Source: Mycobacterium sp. ELW1 (GTDB lineage Bacteria > Actinomycetota > Actinomycetes > Mycobacteriales > Mycobacteriaceae). Taken from it: 64,000 nucleotides of DNA. Below the pieces are notes generated by a model. The model made no database searches, was not told the DNA's origin, and saw only the letters and a program-made list of their open reading frames with translations. Position numbers and translations under genes: made by a program. Shown here one piece after another: positions 51,127 to 59,297 of this stretch. The stretch spans positions 6,076,001 through 6,140,000 of the forward strand of contig NZ_CP032155.1 of NCBI RefSeq assembly GCF_008329905.1, written 5' to 3'. Position 1 is the stretch's first letter. Every line of letters begins with the position of its first letter.

Positions 51127-53723
51127 ATCACCTTTGCCTCACCGGAATCGATTTTCGTCCACGCATTGGGCCACTTCTTGATCTGGGCATCGAGGTCGAC
51201 CGTCTCGATCGGGTGGGCATACGAAAATCCCTGTTGGAGCACGCATCCCGCGTCCCTGAGCCAGTCGGCCTGTTCTTGGTTCTCCACGCCCTCGGCGATC
51301 AGGTCCACCTGCATGCAGGCGGCCAGGGCGATCTGACTGCGAACCAGCCGTTGTACGCGTTGGTCGTCGTGTACCTCGGCGACGAAGGTGCGGTCGATTT
51401 TCAACCAGTCGACCGGGACGTGCAGCAGATTCGTCATGCTGGCGTGGTCGACACCGAAATCGTCTATCGCGAGGTTGAATCCGATGCTGCGGGCCTGCCG
51501 TAACACCACGCAGGCCGGAGCCGGGTCGGCGTAGAACGTTCGCTCGGTGATCTCCAGGCAGATGTTCTCCGGAGGTATCTCGTAGTCGCGCTGTGCACCG
51601 ATCAGGTCGTCGAGGAAGCTGCCGTCCAGGACGTGATCTGGTGAGAGGTTCACGTGCAGTTTGAGGTCGTCCCTGCCCAGGGCGGCGTAGTCCTCGAAAC
51701 TGCGCATCAGCACCCAGCGGCTCAGCGGGACGATCTGTCCGGCGCTCTCAGCCAACGAGATGATGTCGGTGGCGGGCATCTCGTCGTCGGCGATGCGCCA
51801 CCGAACCAGAGCCTCGAGGCCGAAAAGCTCTCCGGTGGAGGAATTCACGATGGGTTGATAGGCCATCCGGAACTCCGATCGCGCGATTGCGCCCGCCACT
51901 TCTGATCGCAGATCCACTCTCCCCTTGTGCCGCGAACCGATCCCGTCGGTGTAGAGCACGCATTCGTCGAGGCGGTTCTTCTTGGACTCGAACATCGCGA
52001 TATCGGCTTGGGTCAGAAGCTCTTCCGCGTTGTGAGCACTGCCGCCGAGGCACGAGATACCCATGCTCAACGACGGCTGCAGTGTCACCGCTTTGCAGCG
52101 GACCGGCTCCCCCTGCACTCGCTGCAGAATTCGGTTCCCCGCTGCGACAGCATGCTCGACCGACGGCACGTCTTCGAATACGACGATGAACTCGTCGCCG
52201 CCGATCCGGCAGACCAGCGCATCGCTGCCGGCCGCCGACCGAAGTCGTGCAGCCACTTCGATGAGCAGCTCGTCGCCGGTGTCATGGCCATAGGTGTCGT
52301 TGACCGACTTGAACCTGTTGACGTCCATGTACAGCAGGGCCGCGAGTTTCCCGTCGCGTCGACGGGACAGCTCCGCGAGCCGCTCGTTGAGTTGCCGTCG
52401 ATTGGCCAGATCGGTCAGCGGATCGTGGCTCGCCAGATGGCTGATCACCAGCTGGGCTTGTTTGATCTCGGTCAGGTCATGAACCACGACCGCGACGTGC
52501 AGATCGACGGATTCGCCGATCGGCGACAGCGTGATCAGGACGTCGACGGAGCGACGGGTACCGGCGGCGAACGTCATCTCCATCGACACCTCTTGGTGTG
52601 TCGCCAGAGTGAAGTCCAGTTGCTCACGCAACCGGGCCCGGTGGGTATCGGTGGCGAGGTCGACGATGGACCGGCCGATCAGGGAGTCGGCGTGCCCGCT
52701 GAACAAGGCCGTCGCGGCTTTGTTGCAGCTGCGAATGGCGCCCGAGGCGTCGACGGCGAGGATCGCGTCGGCGGTGGCCTGCATGACGGCGGCGTACTCG
52801 GCTTGAACGCGGTAGAGGGTGGCGTTGGAAATCGCGAGTGCGGCTGCCGCCGAGACGCCGCGGAACAACGCCGCTTCGACTTCCGAGAAGGCTGGGCCGT
52901 CGGTTCGGCCGACACAGACGAAGCCGACATGTTCACCGCGTGCCATCAACTCCTCGACCAACACCGCCGTGTGTGGTGTGCTGCCACTGACGGCACCGGC
53001 CACCTGCTCGGCAAGCCACGACTGAACGGCTTCCGGTGTTCGATCCGCCTCCGGGTCCGAAAACGTGTCGTGCCAATCGTTGTCACGCACGGGCACTCGA
53101 AGTAGGCACTCTGCTGAGAAGATGCGGCTCAACTCGGTGACAATGGTCTTCTCCAGCGCGGCCAGATCGAGACTGCCTTCGGTGAAGATGGTTGCCAACC
53201 TTGCGCGCCGTCGCGCAAGGGCCAACTCCTCGCGCTGCCGGCTCTCGGCGGCTCGGGCGATCTGAAGCTGTTGGTCATGGAGCTTCGCCGCCTCGCTGCG
53301 CAGCCTGGCGAAAGACCGATCCAACTCCAGCAAAGCCTTCACTTTGGCGTACAGCACCGCCGCGGAGACCGGTTTGAGCAGAAAGTCGACCGCGCCGAGG
53401 TCGTAGCCGCGATCCAGATCCCCGTCGTCCGCCTGGCCGGTGAGGAAAATGATCGGAGTCGAGGCCAATTCGTCGGCTTCCCGGATGAGCTGCGCCGTCT
53501 CGAATCCGCCCATCCCGGGCATGTTGATGTCCAGGACGATCACGGACACCTTGCGCTGCAGAAGCGCGGTGAGTGCCTCTTCACCCGAACCAGCCTGGAC
53601 AAGCTCGCAGTTCAGCGGCGTCAGCACAGTGCACAACAGGTCCCGCAAACGGGCGTCGTCGTCGACCACCAACACCGTCTGTTTGCTCTCGGTTGTCGTG
53701 GGCCCCTCCACCACGCCATCCAT
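51123..53723 (-). CDS. Response regulator with GAF-PAS-GGDEF-EAL output
   Basis: About 866 residues: receiver (about 14-130; VLVVDDDARL, VIVLDINMPGMGG, LLKPVS), coiled linker, GAF (about 205-340), PAS (about 345-465), GGDEF (about 470-625) and EAL (about 630-855). The GGDEF site is intact (CRIGGDEFIVVF), but the inhibitory RxxD site before it is AGSD, so product inhibition may be lost. EAL catalytic residues are present: LEALVRW, LEITER, AIDDFG, KIDRTF, AEGVEN. It can in principle make and break c-di-GMP. ATG 53723 or GTG 53729 starts it. It leads the operon with the kinase, CheR and CheB and is probably the kinase's partner. Confidence 0.9.
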   Translation of the reverse strand: MDGVVEGPTTTESKQTVLVVDDDARLRDLLCTVLTPLNCELVQAGSGEEALTALLQRKVSVIVLDINMPGMGGFETAQLIREADELASTPIIFLTGQADDGDLDRGYDLGAVDFLLKPVSAAVLYAKVKALLELDRSFARLRSEAAKLHDQQLQIARAAESRQREELALARRRARLATIFTEGSLDLAALEKTIVTELSRIFSAECLLRVPVRDNDWHDTFSDPEADRTPEAVQSWLAEQVAGAVSGSTPHTAVLVEELMARGEHVGFVCVGRTDGPAFSEVEAALFRGVSAAAALAISNATLYRVQAEYAAVMQATADAILAVDASGAIRSCNKAATALFSGHADSLIGRSIVDLATDTHRARLREQLDFTLATHQEVSMEMTFAAGTRRSVDVLITLSPIGESVDLHVAVVVHDLTEIKQAQLVISHLASHDPLTDLANRRQLNERLAELSRRRDGKLAALLYMDVNRFKSVNDTYGHDTGDELLIEVAARLRSAAGSDALVCRIGGDEFIVVFEDVPSVEHAVAAGNRILQRVQGEPVRCKAVTLQPSLSMGISCLGGSAHNAEELLTQADIAMFESKKNRLDECVLYTDGIGSRHKGRVDLRSEVAGAIARSEFRMAYQPIVNSSTGELFGLEALVRWRIADDEMPATDIISLAESAGQIVPLSRWVLMRSFEDYAALGRDDLKLHVNLSPDHVLDGSFLDDLIGAQRDYEIPPENICLEITERTFYADPAPACVVLRQARSIGFNLAIDDFGVDHASMTNLLHVPVDWLKIDRTFVAEVHDDQRVQRLVRSQIALAACMQVDLIAEGVENQEQADWLRDAGCVLQQGFSYAHPIETVDLDAQIKKWPNAWTKIDSGEAKVI

Positions 53724-53924
53724 CAGCACAAGATCAATGTTCCCTCCCGCGCGACGTCCGGCACAAGCACTCGAACGTTCACCCCCGGACTCTTTTCGTG
53801 AACAACAATTCGTTCCACAAGTGTGCCGCCGGGCAGACCCGGGGCAGATGGCAATCGGCAAATTCAGCAAATTCGGGCGCGCAGCCGTGCCCTCGGTGAG
53901 CGCGGCCCGCGGACGCCCGGTGCT

Positions 53925-55319
53925 CTAGTGCTTGAAGTCCGGTACCGGCGTACCTTCCTCGGTCAGGGTCTCGTCTTCGATCCGCATCGTCAACTGGTCG
54001 CGGAAACCCTTGGTCAGGTAGATCAACACAATGATCCCGATCGCCAGCCAGATGCCGCCGTAGAGCAGCGCATCGAAATGCAGGTTGACCCACAGCGCCC
54101 CGGTCAGCGCCATGCCGATCGCCGGCAGCACGATGTTGGTGGCGATCTCTTTCGGGGTGCGCCGTCGCTTCAGGCGGAACGCGAACAGGACGATGATCGT
54201 CAGGTTCACCACGGTGAATGCGATGAGAGCGCCGAAGTTGATCATCGACGAGGCGAATTCCAGGGTGAATTTCACCGCGAGCAGTGACACCACACCGACG
54301 ATGATGACGGCGTGAGCAGGGGTCAGGAACCGCGGGTGAATGTAGGACAGGAACCGCCCGAAGCGTCCCCTGCCATTGCGGCCCATCACGTAGATCATCC
54401 GCGCGACGCTGGCATGCGACGCGAGGCTCGACGCCACGACCGCGGCCAGCGCGGCTGATACGAAGAACACCTTGAACAACATGCCGCCGACCTTCAGCGC
54501 CATCTCGGGCAGCGTGTCATCGGTGACCTCGAACCCGTCGAGGGTCGGGAACACCGACTGGCTGAACCATGCCGCAGCGAAGAAGATGGCGCCGCCGATG
54601 AGCAACGCCAACACAATTGCCCTTGGGACGATGTCCGGAGATTTTGCTTCCTCGGAATACATGGTGATCGCATCGAAGCCGATGAACGAGAAGCAGACGA
54701 CGGTCGCGCCGGCGACGACAGCCTGCATCTGGACGCCCTCGTGGACAAGCGGATCGAGGGTGAAGATCGTTCCCGCGCCGACGCCCTTGCTCAGCGCCAT
54801 CGCCGCCAAGACCAGAAAGGCGCCGATGAGTACAACCTGGAACACCACGAGAATTCCGTTGACGCGCGAGGTTCCTTTCATACTCAGGTAATTCAGCGAG
54901 GTGATGGAGGCGACGTACACCAGCACGAAGACCCACGACGGCGCCGAGGGGAAGAACGACTCGAAATAGATGCGGGCGATGACCGCGTTCACCATCGGAA
55001 GCAGCAGATAGTCCAGCAGCGAGGACCAACCGACCACGAAACCGAAGTTCGGGTGGATGGTCTCCGAGGCGTAGGTGTAGGCCGAACCCGCCGACGGGTA
55101 GACCCGGGTCATCCGGCCGTAGCTGATCGCGGTGAACACCATCGCGACCAGAGCCACGATGTAGGCGAGCGGTACCACCCCGTTCGTTTCGCCCGACACG
55201 ATCCCGAAGGTGTCGAAGACCGTCATGGGTGTCATATAGCCCAACCCCAGACCGACGACGGCCCACAACCCGAGCGACCTCGAGAGGTGCGATCGCGGCG
55301 GAGATGCGTTTTGCGACAA
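53925..55319 (-). CDS. APC family amino acid/amine permease
   Basis: A 464-residue carrier with about twelve transmembrane helices. The APC helix 1 motif GLGLGYMTPMTVFDTFGIVS and the segment YPSAGSAYTYASETIHPNFG, then FSFIGFDAITMYSEEAK, are typical. Substrates are probably amino acids or polyamines. The start is TTG 55319, supported by AGGAAGG eight bases upstream and the absence of a better start before helix 1. It lies 13 bp after the USP gene, which probably heads the transcript. Confidence 0.9.
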   Translation of the reverse strand: MSQNASPPRSHLSRSLGLWAVVGLGLGYMTPMTVFDTFGIVSGETNGVVPLAYIVALVAMVFTAISYGRMTRVYPSAGSAYTYASETIHPNFGFVVGWSSLLDYLLLPMVNAVIARIYFESFFPSAPSWVFVLVYVASITSLNYLSMKGTSRVNGILVVFQVVLIGAFLVLAAMALSKGVGAGTIFTLDPLVHEGVQMQAVVAGATVVCFSFIGFDAITMYSEEAKSPDIVPRAIVLALLIGGAIFFAAAWFSQSVFPTLDGFEVTDDTLPEMALKVGGMLFKVFFVSAALAAVVASSLASHASVARMIYVMGRNGRGRFGRFLSYIHPRFLTPAHAVIIVGVVSLLAVKFTLEFASSMINFGALIAFTVVNLTIIVLFAFRLKRRRTPKEIATNIVLPAIGMALTGALWVNLHFDALLYGGIWLAIGIIVLIYLTKGFRDQLTMRIEDETLTEEGTPVPDFKH

Positions 55320-55332
55320 GTTCTTTGCCTTC

Positions 55333-56196
55333 CTAGTGGTCGGTGGCGCTGTCGGGGCCGGGCACGACGACGAGGGGCACGTGCAGAACCCGCATCATCT
55401 TCGCTGCCGTCGAGCCGAGGAAGAGCCGTCTCGGTTGGGCCAGCCGGCTGGAGCCGACGATGATGAGATCGCCGTCGCGCCAGTCGAGCTTCTCCACCGC
55501 CGCCTCGACCGTGGCGCCGTCGGCGACCACCACCGTCACCGGAAACCCCGTGGGCAGCGACGACTCGGCGGCCGCCAGAATTGCCGCGGCGTGGTCGAGC
55601 GCCTGTTGGCGAGTCACGTCGGCGCTGACGTTGCTTCTCGAGCCGTAGTGATCGAGTGCGACCAGTGACACCAGGCGCAACGGAACTCCTGCGGCAGTGC
55701 TGACGCGCACCGCAAGGTCGAGCAGATGCTCGGCGCCCGGCCGGGTGCCGACCCCGCAGGTGATGCTGCGGACGCGTTCGACGTCGGAGTGCCGGGTGCC
55801 GCGCGGGGCAACCGCCACGGGGACAGGAGCCGAATGCAACAGTTCGTTGACGACGGAGCCCAGCGAGAACCCGGCGGCAAAGCCACCCGATCCGCCGACC
55901 ACGATCGCGGCCACCTCGAGCCGCTCGGCTTCCCGGCTGATGCCCTCGGCGAAGGATTCGTGAAAGCTCACATGGATGTGCGCAGTGACATCGTCGGGCA
56001 CCGACTTCTGGGCCTCACGCAGCCACTGCGTGGCCTGGGTGGCGAGTTCGCTCTGATACTCGGAGTCAAGGGGAACGGGAACCGGCAGCACCGAGCAGAT
56101 CTCCAGCTCGGCGCCGAGTGTCCTGGCCAACCGCACGCCCAGGGCCAGCGCGTCGGCGCCGCCAGGGGTGGCCAGGTATCCGATGAGCAGTCTCAC
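55333..56196 (-). CDS. Tandem universal stress protein (two UspA domains)
   Basis: About 287 residues with two Usp domains. The first is about residues 1-142 (RLLIGYLATPGGADALALGV, then AAIVVGGSGGFAAGFSLGSV ahead of VAVAPRG). The second is about 148-280 and ends with the ATP-binding GSSRLAQPRRLFLGSTAAKM and VPLVVVPG. Double-Usp proteins are common in mycobacteria and often bind ATP. GTG 56196 is chosen because the first beta strand begins there; reading is open upstream. I saw no clear DosR box in front. Its partner gene is the APC permease 13 bp downstream, suggesting stress-linked transport. Confidence 0.85.
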   Translation of the reverse strand: MRLLIGYLATPGGADALALGVRLARTLGAELEICSVLPVPVPLDSEYQSELATQATQWLREAQKSVPDDVTAHIHVSFHESFAEGISREAERLEVAAIVVGGSGGFAAGFSLGSVVNELLHSAPVPVAVAPRGTRHSDVERVRSITCGVGTRPGAEHLLDLAVRVSTAAGVPLRLVSLVALDHYGSRSNVSADVTRQQALDHAAAILAAAESSLPTGFPVTVVVADGATVEAAVEKLDWRDGDLIIVGSSRLAQPRRLFLGSTAAKMMRVLHVPLVVVPGPDSATDH

Positions 56197-56583
56197 TGCG
56201 GTCCGTTCTGTCGGTACGGTGCGGGCTGCGTTCACACGACACCGCGCAAACGCAAAGTGCAGATTATCGACCGCACCGCCGCCGCGTCCGGTAAGCGTGC
56301 ACATCGGATGGACTGAACGGCAGATTGAACCGGAACCCCGCAGCAGACTCATGTTTCGCGGCACGACGAGCCGCGACCGCAGCCGGCCGAACAGCTAGCT
56401 CACCCCCCGGGGCGGCGGCCCCCATTGCCGCCAGCAACCCGCACCGACGCAGACAAGGGCACCCGGCTAAGCGCGTAGCCCGTAAATCGCCGCCTCCACG
56501 TCTGCGATCTGGGGGTATGGCAAACGTATTACGACCGGCGCATTCCGATGCAGATTCACAGGTGGTGCGGTCTACTGGTGCTT
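56197..56583. other. Intergenic region without recognisable gene
   Basis: A 387 bp divergent region between the USP and the GAF-EAL-PAS-GGDEF gene. No frame in it looks coding by composition or motif. It contains a GGGTAT (about 56513-56518) resembling a SigF -10 element, but no convincing GTTT -35 at the right distance. Both promoters presumably lie here. The next gene may begin at ATG 56548 rather than 56584. Confidence 0.5.
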
Positions 56584-58707
56584 ATGGGGTTCGACGGGGT
56601 CGACGAGCCGCTCGGAGAACACGGGCCGGAGCTTCCCGTCGAACTGGTCCGCACACTGCTGGGTCTGCTGCGCAACCGGCTGGGACTGGAGACGGCGTGG
56701 CTGTCGTCCTTTCGTGACGGCGTGCAGACATTCGAGGTGCTCGATGGCGACGCCGACGCGATCGGACTGTCCTCGGGCGACCGTACCTCCCTCTTCGACT
56801 CGTATTGTGTGCGCGTGATCGACGGGCGACTGCCCGCGATCATCCCGGATACCAGCGCCAACCAGACCACCGACGCCCTGCCCATCACCACCGAGTTGAG
56901 CCTGGGCGCCTACGTCGGCGTGCCGGTGATCGACCGCAACGGCGGGGCGGTCGGAATGGTGTGCGCGGTCAGCCGCGAGGCCAAGCCGTACCTCGCCGAC
57001 ATCGACCTGCGCATCGTCAAGCAGATCGCCGAACTCATCGGCACGTTGATCGAATCCCCTGACAGCGGTCGGGACACCACCGCTGCGCAGCGCGCTTCGA
57101 TACGACGTGTGGTGTATCAGCGCGACTTCGAAGTGGTGTTCCAATCGGTTCACGACGTGGCGACCGGAAAGGTGGTGGGCGTAGAGGCATTGGCCCGCTT
57201 CCCCCGTGAGCCTTTTCGTCCCGACGGATTCCTCGCCCAGGCGGCACTGCTGGGCCTGGGGATCGAGTTGGAGACCGCGATCGTGGCGCGCGTCATCTCG
57301 ATGGTGCCGCAACTGCCCGAGGACATTTTCATCGCGGTGAACATCTCCCCGTCGGCGGCGCTGGTCGCTCCGTGGGCTCAGCTCCTGGCGGATGTCGACC
57401 CGTCGCGAATTGTGCTGGAGCTGACCGAACATGATGCTGTCCTGGACTACGGTGCCCTCGATGACGCACTGGAACCGTGCCGCGCCCGCGGCGTCCGGGT
57501 GGCGGTCGACGACGTGGGTGCCGGTTTCTCCTCCTTCTCCCATGTGCTGGAGTTGAGTCCGGAATTCGTCAAGATCGACCAGTCGATCACCCGCCACATC
57601 GACGTCGACGACGCCCGGCGTCGGCTGGCGCACGCCATCGCCGAACTCGCCGGCCAGATGGGCGCGACGGTGATCGCCGAAGGCGTTGAGACACAGGGTG
57701 AACTCGACGCCGTCAGCTCGGTGGGCATCAGTTCGGCACAAGGCTATTACCTCAGCCGGCCACGTCCTCTCGTGCACGGGTTTCCGCCTGCCGCGGCCGC
57801 GGCATCGACCGATCTGTTGCCCTCGGCCGTGGACCTGTTGGGAGAGAGGCGATTCGAACTGGCCCTCGCCCATTCGCCGATCGGCATGGCTGTCGTCGGG
57901 TTGGACGGAACATTCCTGCGCACCAACCGCGCGCTGCGAAGCATGCTCGGGTACACCAAACGTGAACTGGCCGAACTGACCTTCCAGGAGATCACCCACC
58001 CCGACGATCTCGACGCCGATCTCGCCCTTCTCACCGAGTGCTTGGAAGGACGGCGGCGCTCCTACCGCATCGACAAGCGCTATATCGCTGCCGACGGCCG
58101 CATCGTCTGGGGTGCTCTGACCGTCGTCGTCGTGAACGCACCGCGAGATCAACCGCGCTACTTCGTATCGCAGATCGTGGATGTGACGGCCGATCGGATT
58201 CGCGAGGCCGACTTGGCACGGCAGGCTGCCACCGATCCCCTCACCGGGGTCGCCAATCGGTCGGCAGGCTGGAGCCGGCTCGAACAGCTCGACGTCAGCG
58301 GACGGGGTTACGGCATTCTTTTCTGCGACATCGAGCGCTTCAAGAGCGTCAACGACCAGTACGGCCACCGCGCCGGTGACCGACTGCTCGTCGAGGTGGC
58401 CGCCCGCCTACGCGCGGCGGTGGGCGATGAGGACACGGTGGCCCGCTGGGGCGGTGACGAATTTCTGGTGATCACAGATTCCGTGAACGACTGGGAGCTC
58501 GCCCGCCTGGTCGATCGGATCACCGATCAGTTCGACGGCGCGCCGGTGACAGTCGGCGAGGGTGGGCAGGTTCCCGCGCAGCTGACCATCGGCTTCGCCG
58601 CCCACCGCACCGGTGACGGTCGCTCGATCGACGGTGTCCTCGAATATGCCGATCAGGCCATGTACAACAAGCGCCGCCGAGACCGGGCCCGCGCCGCGGG
58701 AAGTTAG
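56584..58707 (+). CDS. GAF-EAL-PAS-GGDEF c-di-GMP turnover protein
   Basis: About 707 residues with the unusual order GAF (about 13-155), EAL (about 170-405), PAS (about 430-545), GGDEF (about 550-700). EAL residues look complete: GVEALARF, VNISPS, LELTEH, AVDDVGAGFSS, KIDQS, AEGVET and QGYYL. GGDEF is intact (ARWGGDEFLVITD), with no RxxD inhibitory site. The GAF and PAS probably sense small molecules or redox. It is cytoplasmic. ATG 56548 is an alternative start adding 12 residues. It lies alone, divergent from the USP gene and 2.8 kb from the other c-di-GMP protein. Confidence 0.9.
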   Translation: MGFDGVDEPLGEHGPELPVELVRTLLGLLRNRLGLETAWLSSFRDGVQTFEVLDGDADAIGLSSGDRTSLFDSYCVRVIDGRLPAIIPDTSANQTTDALPITTELSLGAYVGVPVIDRNGGAVGMVCAVSREAKPYLADIDLRIVKQIAELIGTLIESPDSGRDTTAAQRASIRRVVYQRDFEVVFQSVHDVATGKVVGVEALARFPREPFRPDGFLAQAALLGLGIELETAIVARVISMVPQLPEDIFIAVNISPSAALVAPWAQLLADVDPSRIVLELTEHDAVLDYGALDDALEPCRARGVRVAVDDVGAGFSSFSHVLELSPEFVKIDQSITRHIDVDDARRRLAHAIAELAGQMGATVIAEGVETQGELDAVSSVGISSAQGYYLSRPRPLVHGFPPAAAAASTDLLPSAVDLLGERRFELALAHSPIGMAVVGLDGTFLRTNRALRSMLGYTKRELAELTFQEITHPDDLDADLALLTECLEGRRRSYRIDKRYIAADGRIVWGALTVVVVNAPRDQPRYFVSQIVDVTADRIREADLARQAATDPLTGVANRSAGWSRLEQLDVSGRGYGILFCDIERFKSVNDQYGHRAGDRLLVEVAARLRAAVGDEDTVARWGGDEFLVITDSVNDWELARLVDRITDQFDGAPVTVGEGGQVPAQLTIGFAAHRTGDGRSIDGVLEYADQAMYNKRRRDRARAAGS

Positions 58708-58764
58708 GCCGGTCCGGCCGCGACCCGCGCCGATCGCAGACTGAATGCGTCAGGCTGGTGAAAG

Positions 58765-59244
58765 TCAGTCGTGACCAACAGAAGTGAGCCGGTCGGTGTC
58801 TGCGGTCTGTGACACCGGAATATCCCGAAGCTTGCTTTTCATTCCTGCGACCCGGCGCAGCTGGGCGGCCATGTTCATCGACGTGAGCATCGGGATGCCG
58901 CCGATGAACGTCCGAAAGGATGGGTTGCCGCCGTCGAGGTGCAGCATGAACAGGCAGCCGACCACGTAGAAGAAGCCAATGGTGAACAGTGCGGCGGGAA
59001 TGGCATATGCCAGCGGTGATCGAGCGTCGGCGACCAGCTCGCTGGCGTAGTCGAATTCGTCCTGCGACAGCGGTTCCCGCTTGCGGACTTTGGCCAGGAC
59101 CAACTTGTGGGCGCCCACCTGGTCGCCCATCGGATGCGACGTGCGGCGCTCCAGGCGGCCGATGTAGACGAATACGCAAGTGGCGAAGACGATCTCCAGC
59201 ACGCCGGCAAGAATCGTCAGATCACCCCAGGGGCCGAGGTCCAT
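58765..59244 (-). CDS. Hypothetical membrane protein downstream of mmpS-mmpL
   Basis: A 159-residue protein with about two or three membrane segments: residues 8-27 (LTILAGVLEIVFATCVFVYI) and 77-101 (LAYAIPAALFTIGFFYVVGC), and a weaker one near 110-125. A conserved-looking polar region between them is LSQDEFDYASELVADARSPL. I do not recognise the family. It lies 53 bp after mmpL on the same strand and may be the third gene of that operon. Confidence 0.65.
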   Translation of the reverse strand: MDLGPWGDLTILAGVLEIVFATCVFVYIGRLERRTSHPMGDQVGAHKLVLAKVRKREPLSQDEFDYASELVADARSPLAYAIPAALFTIGFFYVVGCLFMLHLDGGNPSFRTFIGGIPMLTSMNMAAQLRRVAGMKSKLRDIPVSQTADTDRLTSVGHD

Positions 59245-59297
59245 CTAGGCACTCCTATCTCCACTCGCGGATACCACAGACACGTTCCCGGCTTTCA

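Noticed and set aside
53724..53924. Possible ECF-type promoter (GGAAC on the minus strand) before the signalling operon
   Set aside because: No -10 element of matching type at the right spacing; the GGAAC may be chance.
56513..56518. GGGTAT resembling a SigF -10 box before the c-di-GMP gene
   Set aside because: No matching GTTT-like -35 at 15-17 bp; a six-base match alone is weak.
56572..58368. 598-codon frame antisense to the GAF-EAL-PAS-GGDEF gene
   Set aside because: No domain motif, biased composition, and the opposite strand has intact EAL and GGDEF motifs.
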